Of a stretch of DNA of 64,000 nt, positions 17,076 through 26,841 are shown one piece after another. How positions within the stretch are numbered: position 1 is the first letter of the stretch; the number at the start of each line of letters is the position of its first letter. The stretch lies in NCBI RefSeq assembly GCF_002964975.1, contig NZ_PSZM01000036.1, forward strand, positions 180,992 through 244,991, written 5' to 3'. The notes under the pieces are model-generated. The model searched no databases. It worked only from the letters and a program-made list of their open reading frames with translations, and was not told the DNA's origin. Position numbers and translations under genes: made by a program. Source of the stretch: Apibacter adventoris (GTDB lineage Bacteria; Bacteroidota; Bacteroidia; Flavobacteriales; Weeksellaceae).

Positions 17076-19889
17076 ATGTCGGGTATTCGATTAAGTAAAG
17101 TAATAAAAGACCTTAATATCTCTCTTGACAGAGCTGTGGAATATTTAATATCCCAGGATGTTAAGATTGAGAAGAACCCTAACGTGAAGTTAGATCAAAA
17201 AGCACACGAATTATTAGTAACTGAATTTTCAGAAGATAAACTAAAAAAAGTGGCGTCTTTAGATGTGGTCATTAATAAAATTCCTGAGAAGAAAAAGGAA
17301 GAAAAGCCGATTCAAACAGAAGTTATTAAAGCCAAAGCAAAAGAAATTTCTAAGCCTAAAACCTTAGGTAAAATTGACCTGGAATCACAAAAAAGAACCA
17401 AAACAGAAACAAAAAAAGAGTTGGTTGTTCCAGAGGAAGAAAAGAAGGAAGCGCCTATTGTAGAAGAAGACAAATCTAAGAAATTTTCAGGAGTTAAAAT
17501 TATTGGTAAAATGTCTCCCGAAGAATTAAAAAGATCTAAAGAACCCACTCATCCTACAAAGAAGGTAAAAGAAAAGAATGTTCAAGAGCCACAAAAAACA
17601 GATACAATTGAAAATAAGAAGGAAGAAGTAGAGGAAAATTCAAAAATAAATGAACAAGAAAAGGAAGCAGTCGTTGTAAATGGAGGAGATGCATCAGAAC
17701 CTGAAAAAATTGAAACACAATATCAAAAATTAGATGGTCCTAAAATGACTGGTCAAAAAATTGATTTAACTCAATTTCAAAGACCAAAGAAAGTCAGTAA
17801 AGAAAATAATGCAGAAAAGAAAAAAAGAAAAAGAATTGTAAAAGATTCCAAAGTAGATGTGAACCAGGTTGCTAAAACGATAAATGGAGAAAAAAAATCT
17901 GGAGGACAATCAGGTCAAGGACAAAATAGATATAAAAAATCAGGAGGAAACAATAATAGAAATACACGTCCGGTTGAACTAACTGATGAACAAGTTAAAA
18001 ATCAAATAAAAGAAACATTAGAGAAATTAACCTCTAAAACAGGTAAATCGAAAAGTTCTAAATTTAGAAGAGATAAAAGGATTCAAAGAAAAGAACAAGA
18101 AGCAGAACAATATCAACAATTGGCAAAAGATAATGTAATAAAAACCACAGAATTTATTACAGTAAACGAATTAGCTAGTTTGATGGATGTTTCTCCAACA
18201 GAGGTTATTTCTGCTTGTTTTTCCCTAGGTGTTATGGTTACTATGAATCAACGTTTAGATGCAGATACATTAGTTTTAGTCGCAGAGGAATTTGGATACA
18301 AGATAGAATTTACCGATGCTGAAGTAGAAGAATCCGCAGCAGATGAAGAAATAGATAATCCTGAAGATTTAGTGCAAAGAGCACCTATCGTTACCGTAAT
18401 GGGACATGTGGATCATGGAAAAACCTCTTTACTGGATTATATAAGAAAAACAAATGTAATTGCCGGAGAATCCGGAGGAATTACCCAACATATAGGAGCC
18501 TATAACGTTAAATTAGCAAATGGACAAAGAATTACATTTTTGGATACCCCTGGTCATGAGGCTTTTACAGCGATGCGAGCTAGAGGGGCGCAAGTAACAG
18601 ATTTAGCTATTATTGTAGTAGCTGCAGATGACAATGTAATGCCTCAAACGAAAGAAGCAATCAGCCATGCGCAAGCTGCGGGAGTTCCAATGATTTTTGC
18701 AATTAATAAAATAGATAAACCCACATCTAACCCAGATAAAATTAAAGAAGAATTATCTCAAATGAATTTATTGGTAGAAGATTGGGGAGGAAATATTCAA
18801 TCTCAGGAAATATCTGCAAAATTTGGTAATAACGTAGATGTGTTACTCGAAAAAGTATTATTAGAAGCTGAATTATTAGATTTAAAAGCTAATCCGGATA
18901 GATCTGCAAGTGGAGTAGTAATTGAAGCAACCTTAGATAAAGGTAGAGGATATGTATCAACCATTTTGGTGCAAAATGGAACCTTACGTGTAGGAGATTA
19001 TGTGTTGGCAGGTAAAAATCATGGAAAAGTACGTGCCATGTTAGATGAAAGAGGAAAACCTATGAAAGAAGCGGGACCATCAGTTCCGGTGACTATATTA
19101 GGTTTAGATGGGGCACCTACAGCCGGAGATAAGTTTAGGGTGTTTGAAGACGAAAGAGAAGCTAAGCAGATAGCTAATAAAAGAGAGCAGCTTATGCGAG
19201 AGCAATCTATCAGAACACAAAAACACATCACATTAGATGAAATTGGAAGACGTATTGCCTTAGGTGATTTTAAAGAATTGAATATCATTATAAAAGGAGA
19301 TGTTGATGGATCAGTAGAAGCCTTAACAGATTCATTACAAAAATTATCTAATGATCAGATTCAAATCAATATAATTCATAGGGGAGTTGGCCAAATTACT
19401 GAATCAGATGTTTTATTAGCAGTAGCTTCAGATGCTGTATTGATAGGATTTAATGTACGACCTAATTTAAGTGCTAAAGATTTAGCAGAAAAAGAAGAAA
19501 TAGAAATTAGAACCTATTCTATAATTTATGATGCAATAAATGAAGTCAAAGAAGCAATGGAAGGCATGCTTTCTCCAGAAATTAAAGAACAAATTATAGG
19601 GAATGTTGAAATTAGAGAAACATTTAAAATTTCTAAAGTTGGAACTATTGCCGGATGTATGGTTTTAGATGGTAAAATAACACGAAACTCTAAAATTAGA
19701 ATTATTAGAGAAGGAATCGTAGTATATACAGGAGAATTAGAAAGTTTAAAAAGATTTAAAGATGATGTTAAGGAAGTAACTAAAGGATATGAATGTGGTC
19801 TGAATATTAAAAACTTTAATGATATACAAATAGGGGATTTATTAGAAGCTTTTGAAGAAGTAGAAGTGAAGAAAAAGTTAAAAATCTAA
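17076..19889 (+). CDS. infB: Translation initiation factor IF-2
   Basis: GTPase that places initiator fMet-tRNA on the 30S subunit and promotes subunit joining. 937 residues. A small N-terminal IF2N domain ([20 protein letters not shown]) is followed by a long, charged, low-complexity linker (about residues 70-340). A second IF2N domain comes next ([18 protein letters not shown]), then the G domain with GHVDHGKTS at 443-451, DTPGHEAF and NKIDKP, then domains II-IV ending in the fMet-tRNA-binding C2 domain. Third gene of the rimP operon; a perfect palindromic terminator follows. Confidence 0.97.
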   Translation: MSGIRLSKVIKDLNISLDRAVEYLISQDVKIEKNPNVKLDQKAHELLVTEFSEDKLKKVASLDVVINKIPEKKKEEKPIQTEVIKAKAKEISKPKTLGKIDLESQKRTKTETKKELVVPEEEKKEAPIVEEDKSKKFSGVKIIGKMSPEELKRSKEPTHPTKKVKEKNVQEPQKTDTIENKKEEVEENSKINEQEKEAVVVNGGDASEPEKIETQYQKLDGPKMTGQKIDLTQFQRPKKVSKENNAEKKKRKRIVKDSKVDVNQVAKTINGEKKSGGQSGQGQNRYKKSGGNNNRNTRPVELTDEQVKNQIKETLEKLTSKTGKSKSSKFRRDKRIQRKEQEAEQYQQLAKDNVIKTTEFITVNELASLMDVSPTEVISACFSLGVMVTMNQRLDADTLVLVAEEFGYKIEFTDAEVEESAADEEIDNPEDLVQRAPIVTVMGHVDHGKTSLLDYIRKTNVIAGESGGITQHIGAYNVKLANGQRITFLDTPGHEAFTAMRARGAQVTDLAIIVVAADDNVMPQTKEAISHAQAAGVPMIFAINKIDKPTSNPDKIKEELSQMNLLVEDWGGNIQSQEISAKFGNNVDVLLEKVLLEAELLDLKANPDRSASGVVIEATLDKGRGYVSTILVQNGTLRVGDYVLAGKNHGKVRAMLDERGKPMKEAGPSVPVTILGLDGAPTAGDKFRVFEDEREAKQIANKREQLMREQSIRTQKHITLDEIGRRIALGDFKELNIIIKGDVDGSVEALTDSLQKLSNDQIQINIIHRGVGQITESDVLLAVASDAVLIGFNVRPNLSAKDLAEKEEIEIRTYSIIYDAINEVKEAMEGMLSPEIKEQIIGNVEIRETFKISKVGTIAGCMVLDGKITRNSKIRIIREGIVVYTGELESLKRFKDDVKEVTKGYECGLNIKNFNDIQIGDLLEAFEEVEVKKKLKI

Positions 19890-19911
19890 AAAATAATATT
19901 TAAAATAGTAA

Positions 19912-19949
19912 ATAAAAGCTGTTTATCTATAGATAAACAGCTTTTATTT
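19912..19949 (+). terminator. Intrinsic terminator after infB
   Basis: Perfect self-complementary stem AAAAGCTGTTTATCTA / TAGATAAACAGCTTTT followed by T-rich sequence. A half copy (AACAGCTTTTG) is repeated 20 bases later. Confidence 0.88.
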
Positions 19950-20120
19950 TATAATTAAATAATAAAAAAACAGCTTTTGTTTTGATTTTTTAATATAATT
20001 ATATAATTATTATAACACTTATTATGTTAATTTTACAAATTATCGGAAAATATTGTTATTTTTTTGTTTTTCTTAAAAAAATGTTAGAGCTTTGCCAATT
20101 AACTAAGTATAAATTATTGT

Positions 20121-23100
20121 ATGAGGAAAGAACTTAAAATTTTAAGTGTGCTTGCCCTATCCTTAACAGGCCAATTGGCCTTTGCTCAAATTAAGGGAAA
20201 AGTGCAAGAATCTGACGGGCTTCCGTCAATAGGTTCTAAAGTAGAAATTAAAGGAACAGGAACTTTTACACGAACCAATGATGAAGGTGAATTTGAATTA
20301 TCTACTGCAAAAGTTGGAGATGTATTAGTAATAACGAATTTAGATGATCAAAAACAAGAGGTAAAAGCCTCAGATGATTTGGTTTTTAAGTTTTCGGCAC
20401 CTTTAGGAACTAAAAAAGAAACACAAATTGAAGATGTTGTTGTTTTAGGATTTGGTAGAGTAAGAGATGCTAAAGAGGTAGTAGGTACAGCATCTGTCAT
20501 TAAAGGAGCAGATATAGCTAATGCTCCTATAGCTTCTTTTGATAAGGCATTAGTAGGAAGAGTTTCAGGTTTATCAGTTAATTCAACTACTGGACAGCCT
20601 GGAGGGTTAGCCCAAATAAGATTAAGAGGGGTAACTTCTGTAAATGGAAATAATAATCCAATATATATTATTGACGGGGTTAGGATTTCTTCAGGCAATT
20701 TGTCTAATGATAGGAATAACCTTACTTCCGATCCTTCATCAAATGTTTTAGCAACATTAAACGCTAATGATATTGAATCATATACAGTATTAAAAGATGC
20801 TGCAGCTACTGCACTTTATGGGGCAGATGCCGGGGCAGGGGTAATTGTAATTACTACTAAAAAGGGAAGGCAAGGTAAAGCTAAATTTAATGTTGACTTA
20901 GAAAGAGGATTTGGGAAAAAAGCTTTAGATGGACCAAAGTCTATTTCTGCAGAAACTTGGAATAAAGTACTTACAGAGTCAGTTAAAAATTATTTACCTT
21001 CTGGGGCTACACACCAAGATGCAATTGACTATATTAATACAGAATTGGCCCCTGACGGGTTTACTTTACCTTTATGGGATGGTCAATCTCCGATTTCAAA
21101 TTGGACAAAGTTGATAGAAAGAAATTATACTTCTCAAAGTAATGTAAATATCGGTGTTACAGGCGGGACAGATAAGCTTACGTACGCATCTTCATTAAAT
21201 TATTTTACACAAGAAGGAGTGGTTAGAAGCTCTGATTTTGATAGAGTTGCAGGAAGATTAGCTACAGATTATAAAGCTACAGATAAATTAACAATACGTA
21301 CAGATATTAATGCGGCATATACAAAACAAAATAGCGTGTTAAATGGAGCATATTTTTCTAATCCATTATTATCTAAATACTTTATGCTTCCAACAGAACC
21401 TGCTAAAAATGCTGATGGTAGTTATAATTTAGGAAAAGATGGTTTTTTAACTAATGGGCTTTATAATTCAGCTTACATTTTAGATAATGATTATACACAA
21501 ACTAAAACAGTAAGGGTTTTTGCTAATTTACAAGGAGAATATAAGATTTTAAATAATTTTAGATATATATTAAATTTTGCACCTGAGTATATTAACATAG
21601 AGCGTGAAATTTATAATAACCCTATTCATGGAGATGGGGCATCTGTTAAAGGAAGACTAAGAAATGAAAGAACAAGATATTTTAATTGGAATGTACAGAA
21701 TATTTTAAATTATTATTTTACCTTAGGAGAAAATCATAATTTTGATGCAAGAATTATTCAAGAAGCATACAAAAAAGATTATAAGTTTTTACGACTAAGT
21801 AATACTCGATTAGGAAGAATAGGTCTTTATGCCTCAGATGTATTTGTTAAAAATGAGTCTAATAGAGGAAATGGATTTGTGGCTACAAGAAATGCTTATG
21901 CCGCAAACTTAAGTTATAATTATTCAAAAAAATATTATTTTGATGGAACAGTAAGACGAGAAGCATTAAATAATTTTAGCTCTGATAATAAGTGGGGGAG
22001 TTTTTGGTCTGTAGGAGCAGCCTATGATATCTCTAATGAACAATTTTTGTCTGGTTTGTCTTCTATAAATTTGTTAAAGATTAAAGCTTCTTATGGTGAG
22101 TTGGGTAATCAATTATTATATGATGATTATAATTCATTTTCACTTTATGGATATGATTTAAATTATAATGATGCGGCAGGAGGCTATATTTATCAATTAG
22201 GCTATAGAAAATTCACATGGGAAAAAATCCGTCAGTTTGATGCTGGTTTTGAAACAGAATTTTTTAACCGAAGAATGAACTTTTCAGCTTCTTATTTTCA
22301 TAAAAAAACAAAAGATTTAATATTTCCTAAATCGATCTCTATGACCACAGGATTTTCTGATATTAGAGTAAATGCTGGAGATATGGTGAATAAAGGTGTT
22401 GAAATAGATTTAGGTGGAACTATTATTAAATCAAAAGATCCTAACGGATTTAACTGGCATGTTTCAGCGAATTTCACATATATTAAAAATGAAGTTACCC
22501 ATTTACCAGTAGGGGAATCTATTAATGGAATTAATATTGTTAGAAAAGGAGAAACTGTAAATAGTTGGTATTTGAAAGAATGGGCTGGTGTTAATGCTTC
22601 TAATGGTTCAGCTCAATGGTTTGTAAATGATAAAGCCTATCAAGCTCAATATGATGAATTGAAACAGGTCGATAAAGATGATATTAAAGATGTTTATTAT
22701 GATGAAAATGGTAATTTTATTACAACTAATTATGCTAAAGCTCAAAGAGTAGTTAAAGGCTCACCTCTTCCTAAATTTATGGCTGGATTTTCTACAGATT
22801 TTTCATATAAAGGATTTTCATTATCTGCATCTTTTAGTGGGGCTTTTGGTCATAAGATTTATGATAATTTTAGATCGTATACAACAAGTGATGGTCAATT
22901 TATTTATAATTATGGAGGATATGAAATGCAAGGAGATTTTTGGACTCCGGAAAATCCAAATGCATCCAATCCTAAACCGGTTTTACTTAATAACTCTCAT
23001 TCAAATGATCGTTCGACAAGATATTTATATGATGGTGATTTTATAAGATTAAGAGATTTAACATTAGGATATTCATTTCCTAAAAATGTTATAGAAGAAA

Positions 23101-23276
23101 TAGGTATTACAAATTTGAAAATTTATTTAAGAGGAACTAATATTTGGACGTATTGCTTTGATAAAAAAGTTAGGGATCTAGATCTTGAACCGGAGCAAAA
23201 TTTAAATGGAGGTGGAACTAATTTTGAACAACCCATTTTAAAAACATTTACATTAGGAGTTAATATCGGATTTTAA
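20121..23276 (+). CDS. SusC/RagA-type TonB-linked outer membrane transporter
   Basis: 1051-residue outer membrane barrel that imports a bound glycan or peptide together with its SusD partner. A signal peptide ends at LAFAQ (residue 23). A carboxypeptidase-like beta-sandwich follows, then the TonB box / plug region beginning QIEDVVVLGFGRVRDAKEVV. The plug carries the SusC signatures LRGVTSVNGNNNPIYIIDG and VLKDAAATALYGADAGAGVI, and the barrel runs to the C-terminal strand TFTLGVNIGF. susD follows after 10 bases. No glycoside hydrolase, sigma or anti-sigma gene lies next to the pair; the nearest enzyme is a subtilisin, so a peptide substrate is possible but unproven. Confidence 0.95.
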   Translation: MRKELKILSVLALSLTGQLAFAQIKGKVQESDGLPSIGSKVEIKGTGTFTRTNDEGEFELSTAKVGDVLVITNLDDQKQEVKASDDLVFKFSAPLGTKKETQIEDVVVLGFGRVRDAKEVVGTASVIKGADIANAPIASFDKALVGRVSGLSVNSTTGQPGGLAQIRLRGVTSVNGNNNPIYIIDGVRISSGNLSNDRNNLTSDPSSNVLATLNANDIESYTVLKDAAATALYGADAGAGVIVITTKKGRQGKAKFNVDLERGFGKKALDGPKSISAETWNKVLTESVKNYLPSGATHQDAIDYINTELAPDGFTLPLWDGQSPISNWTKLIERNYTSQSNVNIGVTGGTDKLTYASSLNYFTQEGVVRSSDFDRVAGRLATDYKATDKLTIRTDINAAYTKQNSVLNGAYFSNPLLSKYFMLPTEPAKNADGSYNLGKDGFLTNGLYNSAYILDNDYTQTKTVRVFANLQGEYKILNNFRYILNFAPEYINIEREIYNNPIHGDGASVKGRLRNERTRYFNWNVQNILNYYFTLGENHNFDARIIQEAYKKDYKFLRLSNTRLGRIGLYASDVFVKNESNRGNGFVATRNAYAANLSYNYSKKYYFDGTVRREALNNFSSDNKWGSFWSVGAAYDISNEQFLSGLSSINLLKIKASYGELGNQLLYDDYNSFSLYGYDLNYNDAAGGYIYQLGYRKFTWEKIRQFDAGFETEFFNRRMNFSASYFHKKTKDLIFPKSISMTTGFSDIRVNAGDMVNKGVEIDLGGTIIKSKDPNGFNWHVSANFTYIKNEVTHLPVGESINGINIVRKGETVNSWYLKEWAGVNASNGSAQWFVNDKAYQAQYDELKQVDKDDIKDVYYDENGNFITTNYAKAQRVVKGSPLPKFMAGFSTDFSYKGFSLSASFSGAFGHKIYDNFRSYTTSDGQFIYNYGGYEMQGDFWTPENPNASNPKPVLLNNSHSNDRSTRYLYDGDFIRLRDLTLGYSFPKNVIEEIGITNLKIYLRGTNIWTYCFDKKVRDLDLEPEQNLNGGGTNFEQPILKTFTLGVNIGF

Positions 23277-23286
23277 TAAAAAAAAG

Positions 23287-24702
23287 ATGAAAAAAATAAT
23301 ATTAATTGTAGCTATTTTATCATTAGGATTTTTAACATATTCATGTTCCGATGATTTTACTGATCCTCAATTACAACAAAACGACATAATTGAAGATACA
23401 CCAATTACAACTTTAGAACAGTTAAAAACATTTATGAATGGTACATATGCTTTGATGAGATCCAAGTATTATTACGGATGTGATTATATAGTATTTGGAG
23501 AGGTGAGAGGGAGCGATGAAATGTTTTCTACGGGTAGGTCAGGTCGTTACATTACTCCTTCTATGTTCTCTTTAAATTCAAATGATGCTTATGCTAGTGA
23601 CACTTGGCAAGCAATTTATAGTGTTATAGCTAATGCAAATATTGTTATAAATGCAAATATTTCTGATGGTTCTTCAATTGAAAATGTTAATGCAATTAAA
23701 GCAGAAGCTTATGCAATCAGAGCATGGGCCTATTTTGATTTAATTAAATTATACGGACAAAAATATACTAACGATAAAAACCTAGGAGTACCACTAGTAT
23801 TAGAAAATACAAAAGAACCAATATCATTTTTTCCTTCTCGGGCTACTCTAGATGAATGTTATGCTCAAATAGAATCAGATTTTACTATGGCATATAACAA
23901 TTCTAAAAATACTTCCACTGCAACCCGTTTAGGAAAGGGCGCAATTGCCGGATTGATGTCTAGATATTATTTATATAAAGAAGATTATGCTAATGTATAT
24001 AAATATGCAAGCGAAGTTACTAGTAAATATAAACCCATTAATTTAGGATTATACGTAATTAGTTGGAGAATTGAAGGACTTAATTCAATTTTTGAACTTT
24101 CCTATGGAGTTAGTGGTTCTGTTGGAACATCTGGGGTTGCATATATGTTTTGGTCAACTGGATATGCGAATGTTCGTTTAAATCCAAGTTTATTGAAAGC
24201 TTATGATCCTACCGATATAAGAGCTAAATTAAAAGATAATAATGATCCAGACGATAAGACTGGGATGCTTAGAAAAACTTCTACAGAAGTAGCGTTTTTA
24301 GAAGGTAAATATCCAATATTACAAGGAGAAGCTAATCAAAAATTAGTAAGATATGAAGAAATAGCCTTAAATCAAGTAGAAGCCATATTAATGGGAGGCG
24401 GAGGATCCGTTACAGAAGCATTGAATTTAATTAATGGTATTAGAGTTGAACGAGGAATAGCACCTTTATCTACAATTACTATGACAGAATTGAAAGAAGA
24501 AAGAAGAAAGGAATTAGTAGGGGAAGGATTTAGAGTATGGGATTTATTAAGATGGAATAAAACTTTAACTCCAGTAAATGCAGCAGGTAAACCTTTACAA
24601 ACACTTCAAATAAGTGAAGATTATAAATTAGCCTTCCCTATTCCGCAAAAAGAAGTAGATAATAATCCTGGGCTACAAGGAAATCAAAATAAAAAATATT
24701 AA
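23287..24702 (+). CDS. SusD/RagB-type nutrient-binding lipoprotein
   Basis: 471 residues, surface lipoprotein that caps the SusC barrel. Lipobox TYSC with Cys20. TPR-like helices in the first half (AIKAEAYAIRAWAYFDLIKLYGQ) and the RagB/SusD C-terminal region (ELKEERRKELVGEGFRVWDLLRW, then FPIPQKEVDNNPGLQGN) are characteristic. It lies 10 bases after susC and is followed by a terminator, so the two form a closed operon. The ligand is not predictable. Confidence 0.94.
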   Translation: MKKIILIVAILSLGFLTYSCSDDFTDPQLQQNDIIEDTPITTLEQLKTFMNGTYALMRSKYYYGCDYIVFGEVRGSDEMFSTGRSGRYITPSMFSLNSNDAYASDTWQAIYSVIANANIVINANISDGSSIENVNAIKAEAYAIRAWAYFDLIKLYGQKYTNDKNLGVPLVLENTKEPISFFPSRATLDECYAQIESDFTMAYNNSKNTSTATRLGKGAIAGLMSRYYLYKEDYANVYKYASEVTSKYKPINLGLYVISWRIEGLNSIFELSYGVSGSVGTSGVAYMFWSTGYANVRLNPSLLKAYDPTDIRAKLKDNNDPDDKTGMLRKTSTEVAFLEGKYPILQGEANQKLVRYEEIALNQVEAILMGGGGSVTEALNLINGIRVERGIAPLSTITMTELKEERRKELVGEGFRVWDLLRWNKTLTPVNAAGKPLQTLQISEDYKLAFPIPQKEVDNNPGLQGNQNKKY

Positions 24703-24719
24703 TAAAAAATATATTTATA

Positions 24720-24752
24720 AAAAAAGCCCCCTAAACAGGGGGCTTTTTATTT
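24720..24752 (+). terminator. Intrinsic terminator after the SusCD operon
   Basis: Stem AAAAAGCCCCCT / AGGGGGCTTTTT with the loop AAAC. Confidence 0.92.
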
Positions 24753-24823
24753 AGATTAATATTAACTAAACTATGTTGAGCATTTTATTTTTTTATAATT
24801 TTGTGTAATTAAGTAATAATAAA

Positions 24824-26746
24824 ATGAAAAAAAAATTATTTTCTATTTTGTTTTTTTATTTTGCTTGTTGGGTGTTTTCACAATCTCTTGAAGATCGACA
24901 AGCAATTATAAGATCTAATAATGAAGAAACAATATCCTTGATGCAAAAGCAAATCCAAGCTTTTAGCGTAGATAAAAAGCAAAAAATTGATAACTTTTTA
25001 AATAAAAATCCAGAAGTTTTAAAACGTTATGAAAAAGATGGTGTAATCTATGAAATAGCAGATATTTCTCCCTTCGGAACTCCGATTTATTATAAAACAC
25101 TAAACGAAGGATCTTCTAAAACCATACAAGCATCTAGCCTATATACAGGAGGAGAATTAGGATTAGAAATAAATGGAGAAAATATGGTTGCAGGGGTGTG
25201 GGATTCAGGATTAGTCTTGCCTACTCATGTAGAATTTGCAGGAGGGAAGATAACGGTAGGAGATGGGGTGCAAAAAGTAAACTCGCATTCTACACATGTA
25301 GCAGGAACAATAGCTGCAAAAGGTATAGATCCAAAAGCCAAAGGAATAGCCCCCGAATCTTCCATTATTTCATATGATTGGATTAACGATTTTGATGAAA
25401 TGTCAAATTTTGCAGCAAATGGATATTTAGTATCTAATCATTCTTATGGGCAAGCATCTATTGATAATAATAAATTTGTGCTGCCAACTTTGTATTTTGG
25501 CTCTTATATGAAATCAGCTTATCAGGCAGATTTAATAACCTATGCCAATAAAAATTATCAAATAGTGCAAGCGGCAGGAAATGATAGGGCAAATGCATGG
25601 TATATTAATCCACATAAAAAAGGATATGAATTAATAACAACTACAGGCGTTTCTAAAAATGTGCTAACAGTAGCTGCTGTAGAAGAATTATTAAACTATA
25701 CAAAACCTTCAGATGTTAAAATGTCTACCTTCAGTAGTCCAGGACCGACAGATGACGGACGTATAAAACCTAATATTTCAGCAAAAGGAGTAAAAGTATA
25801 TTCCACTTACGATAATCCTGATAATAAAAGTTATAAAGAATTACCAGGTACATCAATGGCTGCACCGGCGATTACTGGTGCTGTATTACTATTGCAGCAG
25901 CATTACAAAAATCTGAATACTGTGTATATGCGATCAGCAACCGTCAGAGGTTTATTACAACATACAGCTCTAGAGGCTGGAGCATTTGATGGTCCGGATT
26001 ATTCTTTTGGATGGGGTTTGGCTAATGTTAAAGCTTCAGCTGAAGCAATTACCAATAATAAAAATGCTTCATTAATAGAAGAAAATATTTTGGAAAATAA
26101 TAAAACTTATACTAAAATAATTAGCATAGAAGATGATAAAAAACCATTGATAGTATCAATTTCATGGACAGATCTACCGGCAAAAAATTTTAATTTAGAT
26201 GAAACTGATCCTGATGTAGTATATTTAGTTAATGACTTAGATGTAAGGGTAACAGATCCCTCAGGAAAAATATATTACCCTTGGAAATTAGATGGCAAAA
26301 AACCATGGCTATCAGCTACACAAGGAGATAATATAGTGGATAATTTTGAAAGGATTGACATTCCTAACCCTAAGAAAGGTATATATACAATTACAGTTTC
26401 ACATAAAGGAAATTTACAAGAAATTGATGCTTCTGGAAACCAAATTATTGGGAATCAAGAGTATTCTTTAATTATAACAAGTTCAGGATTAAATTTAAAT
26501 CCCGAGGCTCCTCTTAAATTAGAAGCTAATCAATTATATCCCAATCCTGCTAAAGATATTTTAAACATTTTTATAAAATCAGCAGGAAAATATGAGATTT
26601 ATGATGTTACCGGGAAATTCATTCAATCAGGAGAATTGTTAGAAGGAGAAAATACAATTAAAGTTTCTGATTTATCTGCAGGAGTGTATTTTTTTAAATC
26701 AAAAACCGGTTCAAAATCACATACACAAAAAATTATAATATTATAA
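24824..26746 (+). CDS. Secreted S8 (subtilisin-like) peptidase with type IX secretion sorting domain
   Basis: 640 residues. Signal peptide to about residue 20 (WVFSQ). Catalytic triad: Asp127 in AGVWDSGL, His158 in NSHSTHVAGTIAAKG, Ser344 in PGTSMAAPAI, with the oxyanion Asn253 in QAAGNDRAN. A beta-sandwich follows (from about 410). The C-terminal 75 residues form a type A T9SS sorting domain, with LYPNPAKDILNI, IYDVTGKFIQSG and LSAGVYFFKSKTG. The protease should therefore cross the outer membrane by the type IX system and be released or attached. It is its own transcription unit between two terminators. Confidence 0.94.
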   Translation: MKKKLFSILFFYFACWVFSQSLEDRQAIIRSNNEETISLMQKQIQAFSVDKKQKIDNFLNKNPEVLKRYEKDGVIYEIADISPFGTPIYYKTLNEGSSKTIQASSLYTGGELGLEINGENMVAGVWDSGLVLPTHVEFAGGKITVGDGVQKVNSHSTHVAGTIAAKGIDPKAKGIAPESSIISYDWINDFDEMSNFAANGYLVSNHSYGQASIDNNKFVLPTLYFGSYMKSAYQADLITYANKNYQIVQAAGNDRANAWYINPHKKGYELITTTGVSKNVLTVAAVEELLNYTKPSDVKMSTFSSPGPTDDGRIKPNISAKGVKVYSTYDNPDNKSYKELPGTSMAAPAITGAVLLLQQHYKNLNTVYMRSATVRGLLQHTALEAGAFDGPDYSFGWGLANVKASAEAITNNKNASLIEENILENNKTYTKIISIEDDKKPLIVSISWTDLPAKNFNLDETDPDVVYLVNDLDVRVTDPSGKIYYPWKLDGKKPWLSATQGDNIVDNFERIDIPNPKKGIYTITVSHKGNLQEIDASGNQIIGNQEYSLIITSSGLNLNPEAPLKLEANQLYPNPAKDILNIFIKSAGKYEIYDVTGKFIQSGELLEGENTIKVSDLSAGVYFFKSKTGSKSHTQKIIIL

Positions 26747-26783
26747 ATATTAACAATATCCATAATAATTTAACATACTGAAT

Positions 26784-26813
26784 TAAAATGCCGGCTTTTC
26801 TGCCGGCATTTTA
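26784..26813 (+). terminator. Intrinsic terminator after the subtilase gene
   Basis: Stem AAAATGCCGGC / GCCGGCATTTT with a short T-rich loop. Confidence 0.9.
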
Positions 26814-26817
26814 TTTA

Positions 26818-26825
26818 TATATTTG
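26818..26825 (+). promoter_or_regulatory. -7 promoter box of the porin gene
   Basis: TATATTTG, an exact TAnnTTTG match, immediately after the preceding terminator and 16 bases before the porin ATG. This implies a leader of only about 10 bases. Confidence 0.6.
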
Positions 26826-26841
26826 CATATTGTTTGCATAA

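Noticed and set aside
20121..24702. Complete polysaccharide utilisation locus
   Set aside because: Only susC and susD are present; no glycoside hydrolase, sulfatase or regulator accompanies them.
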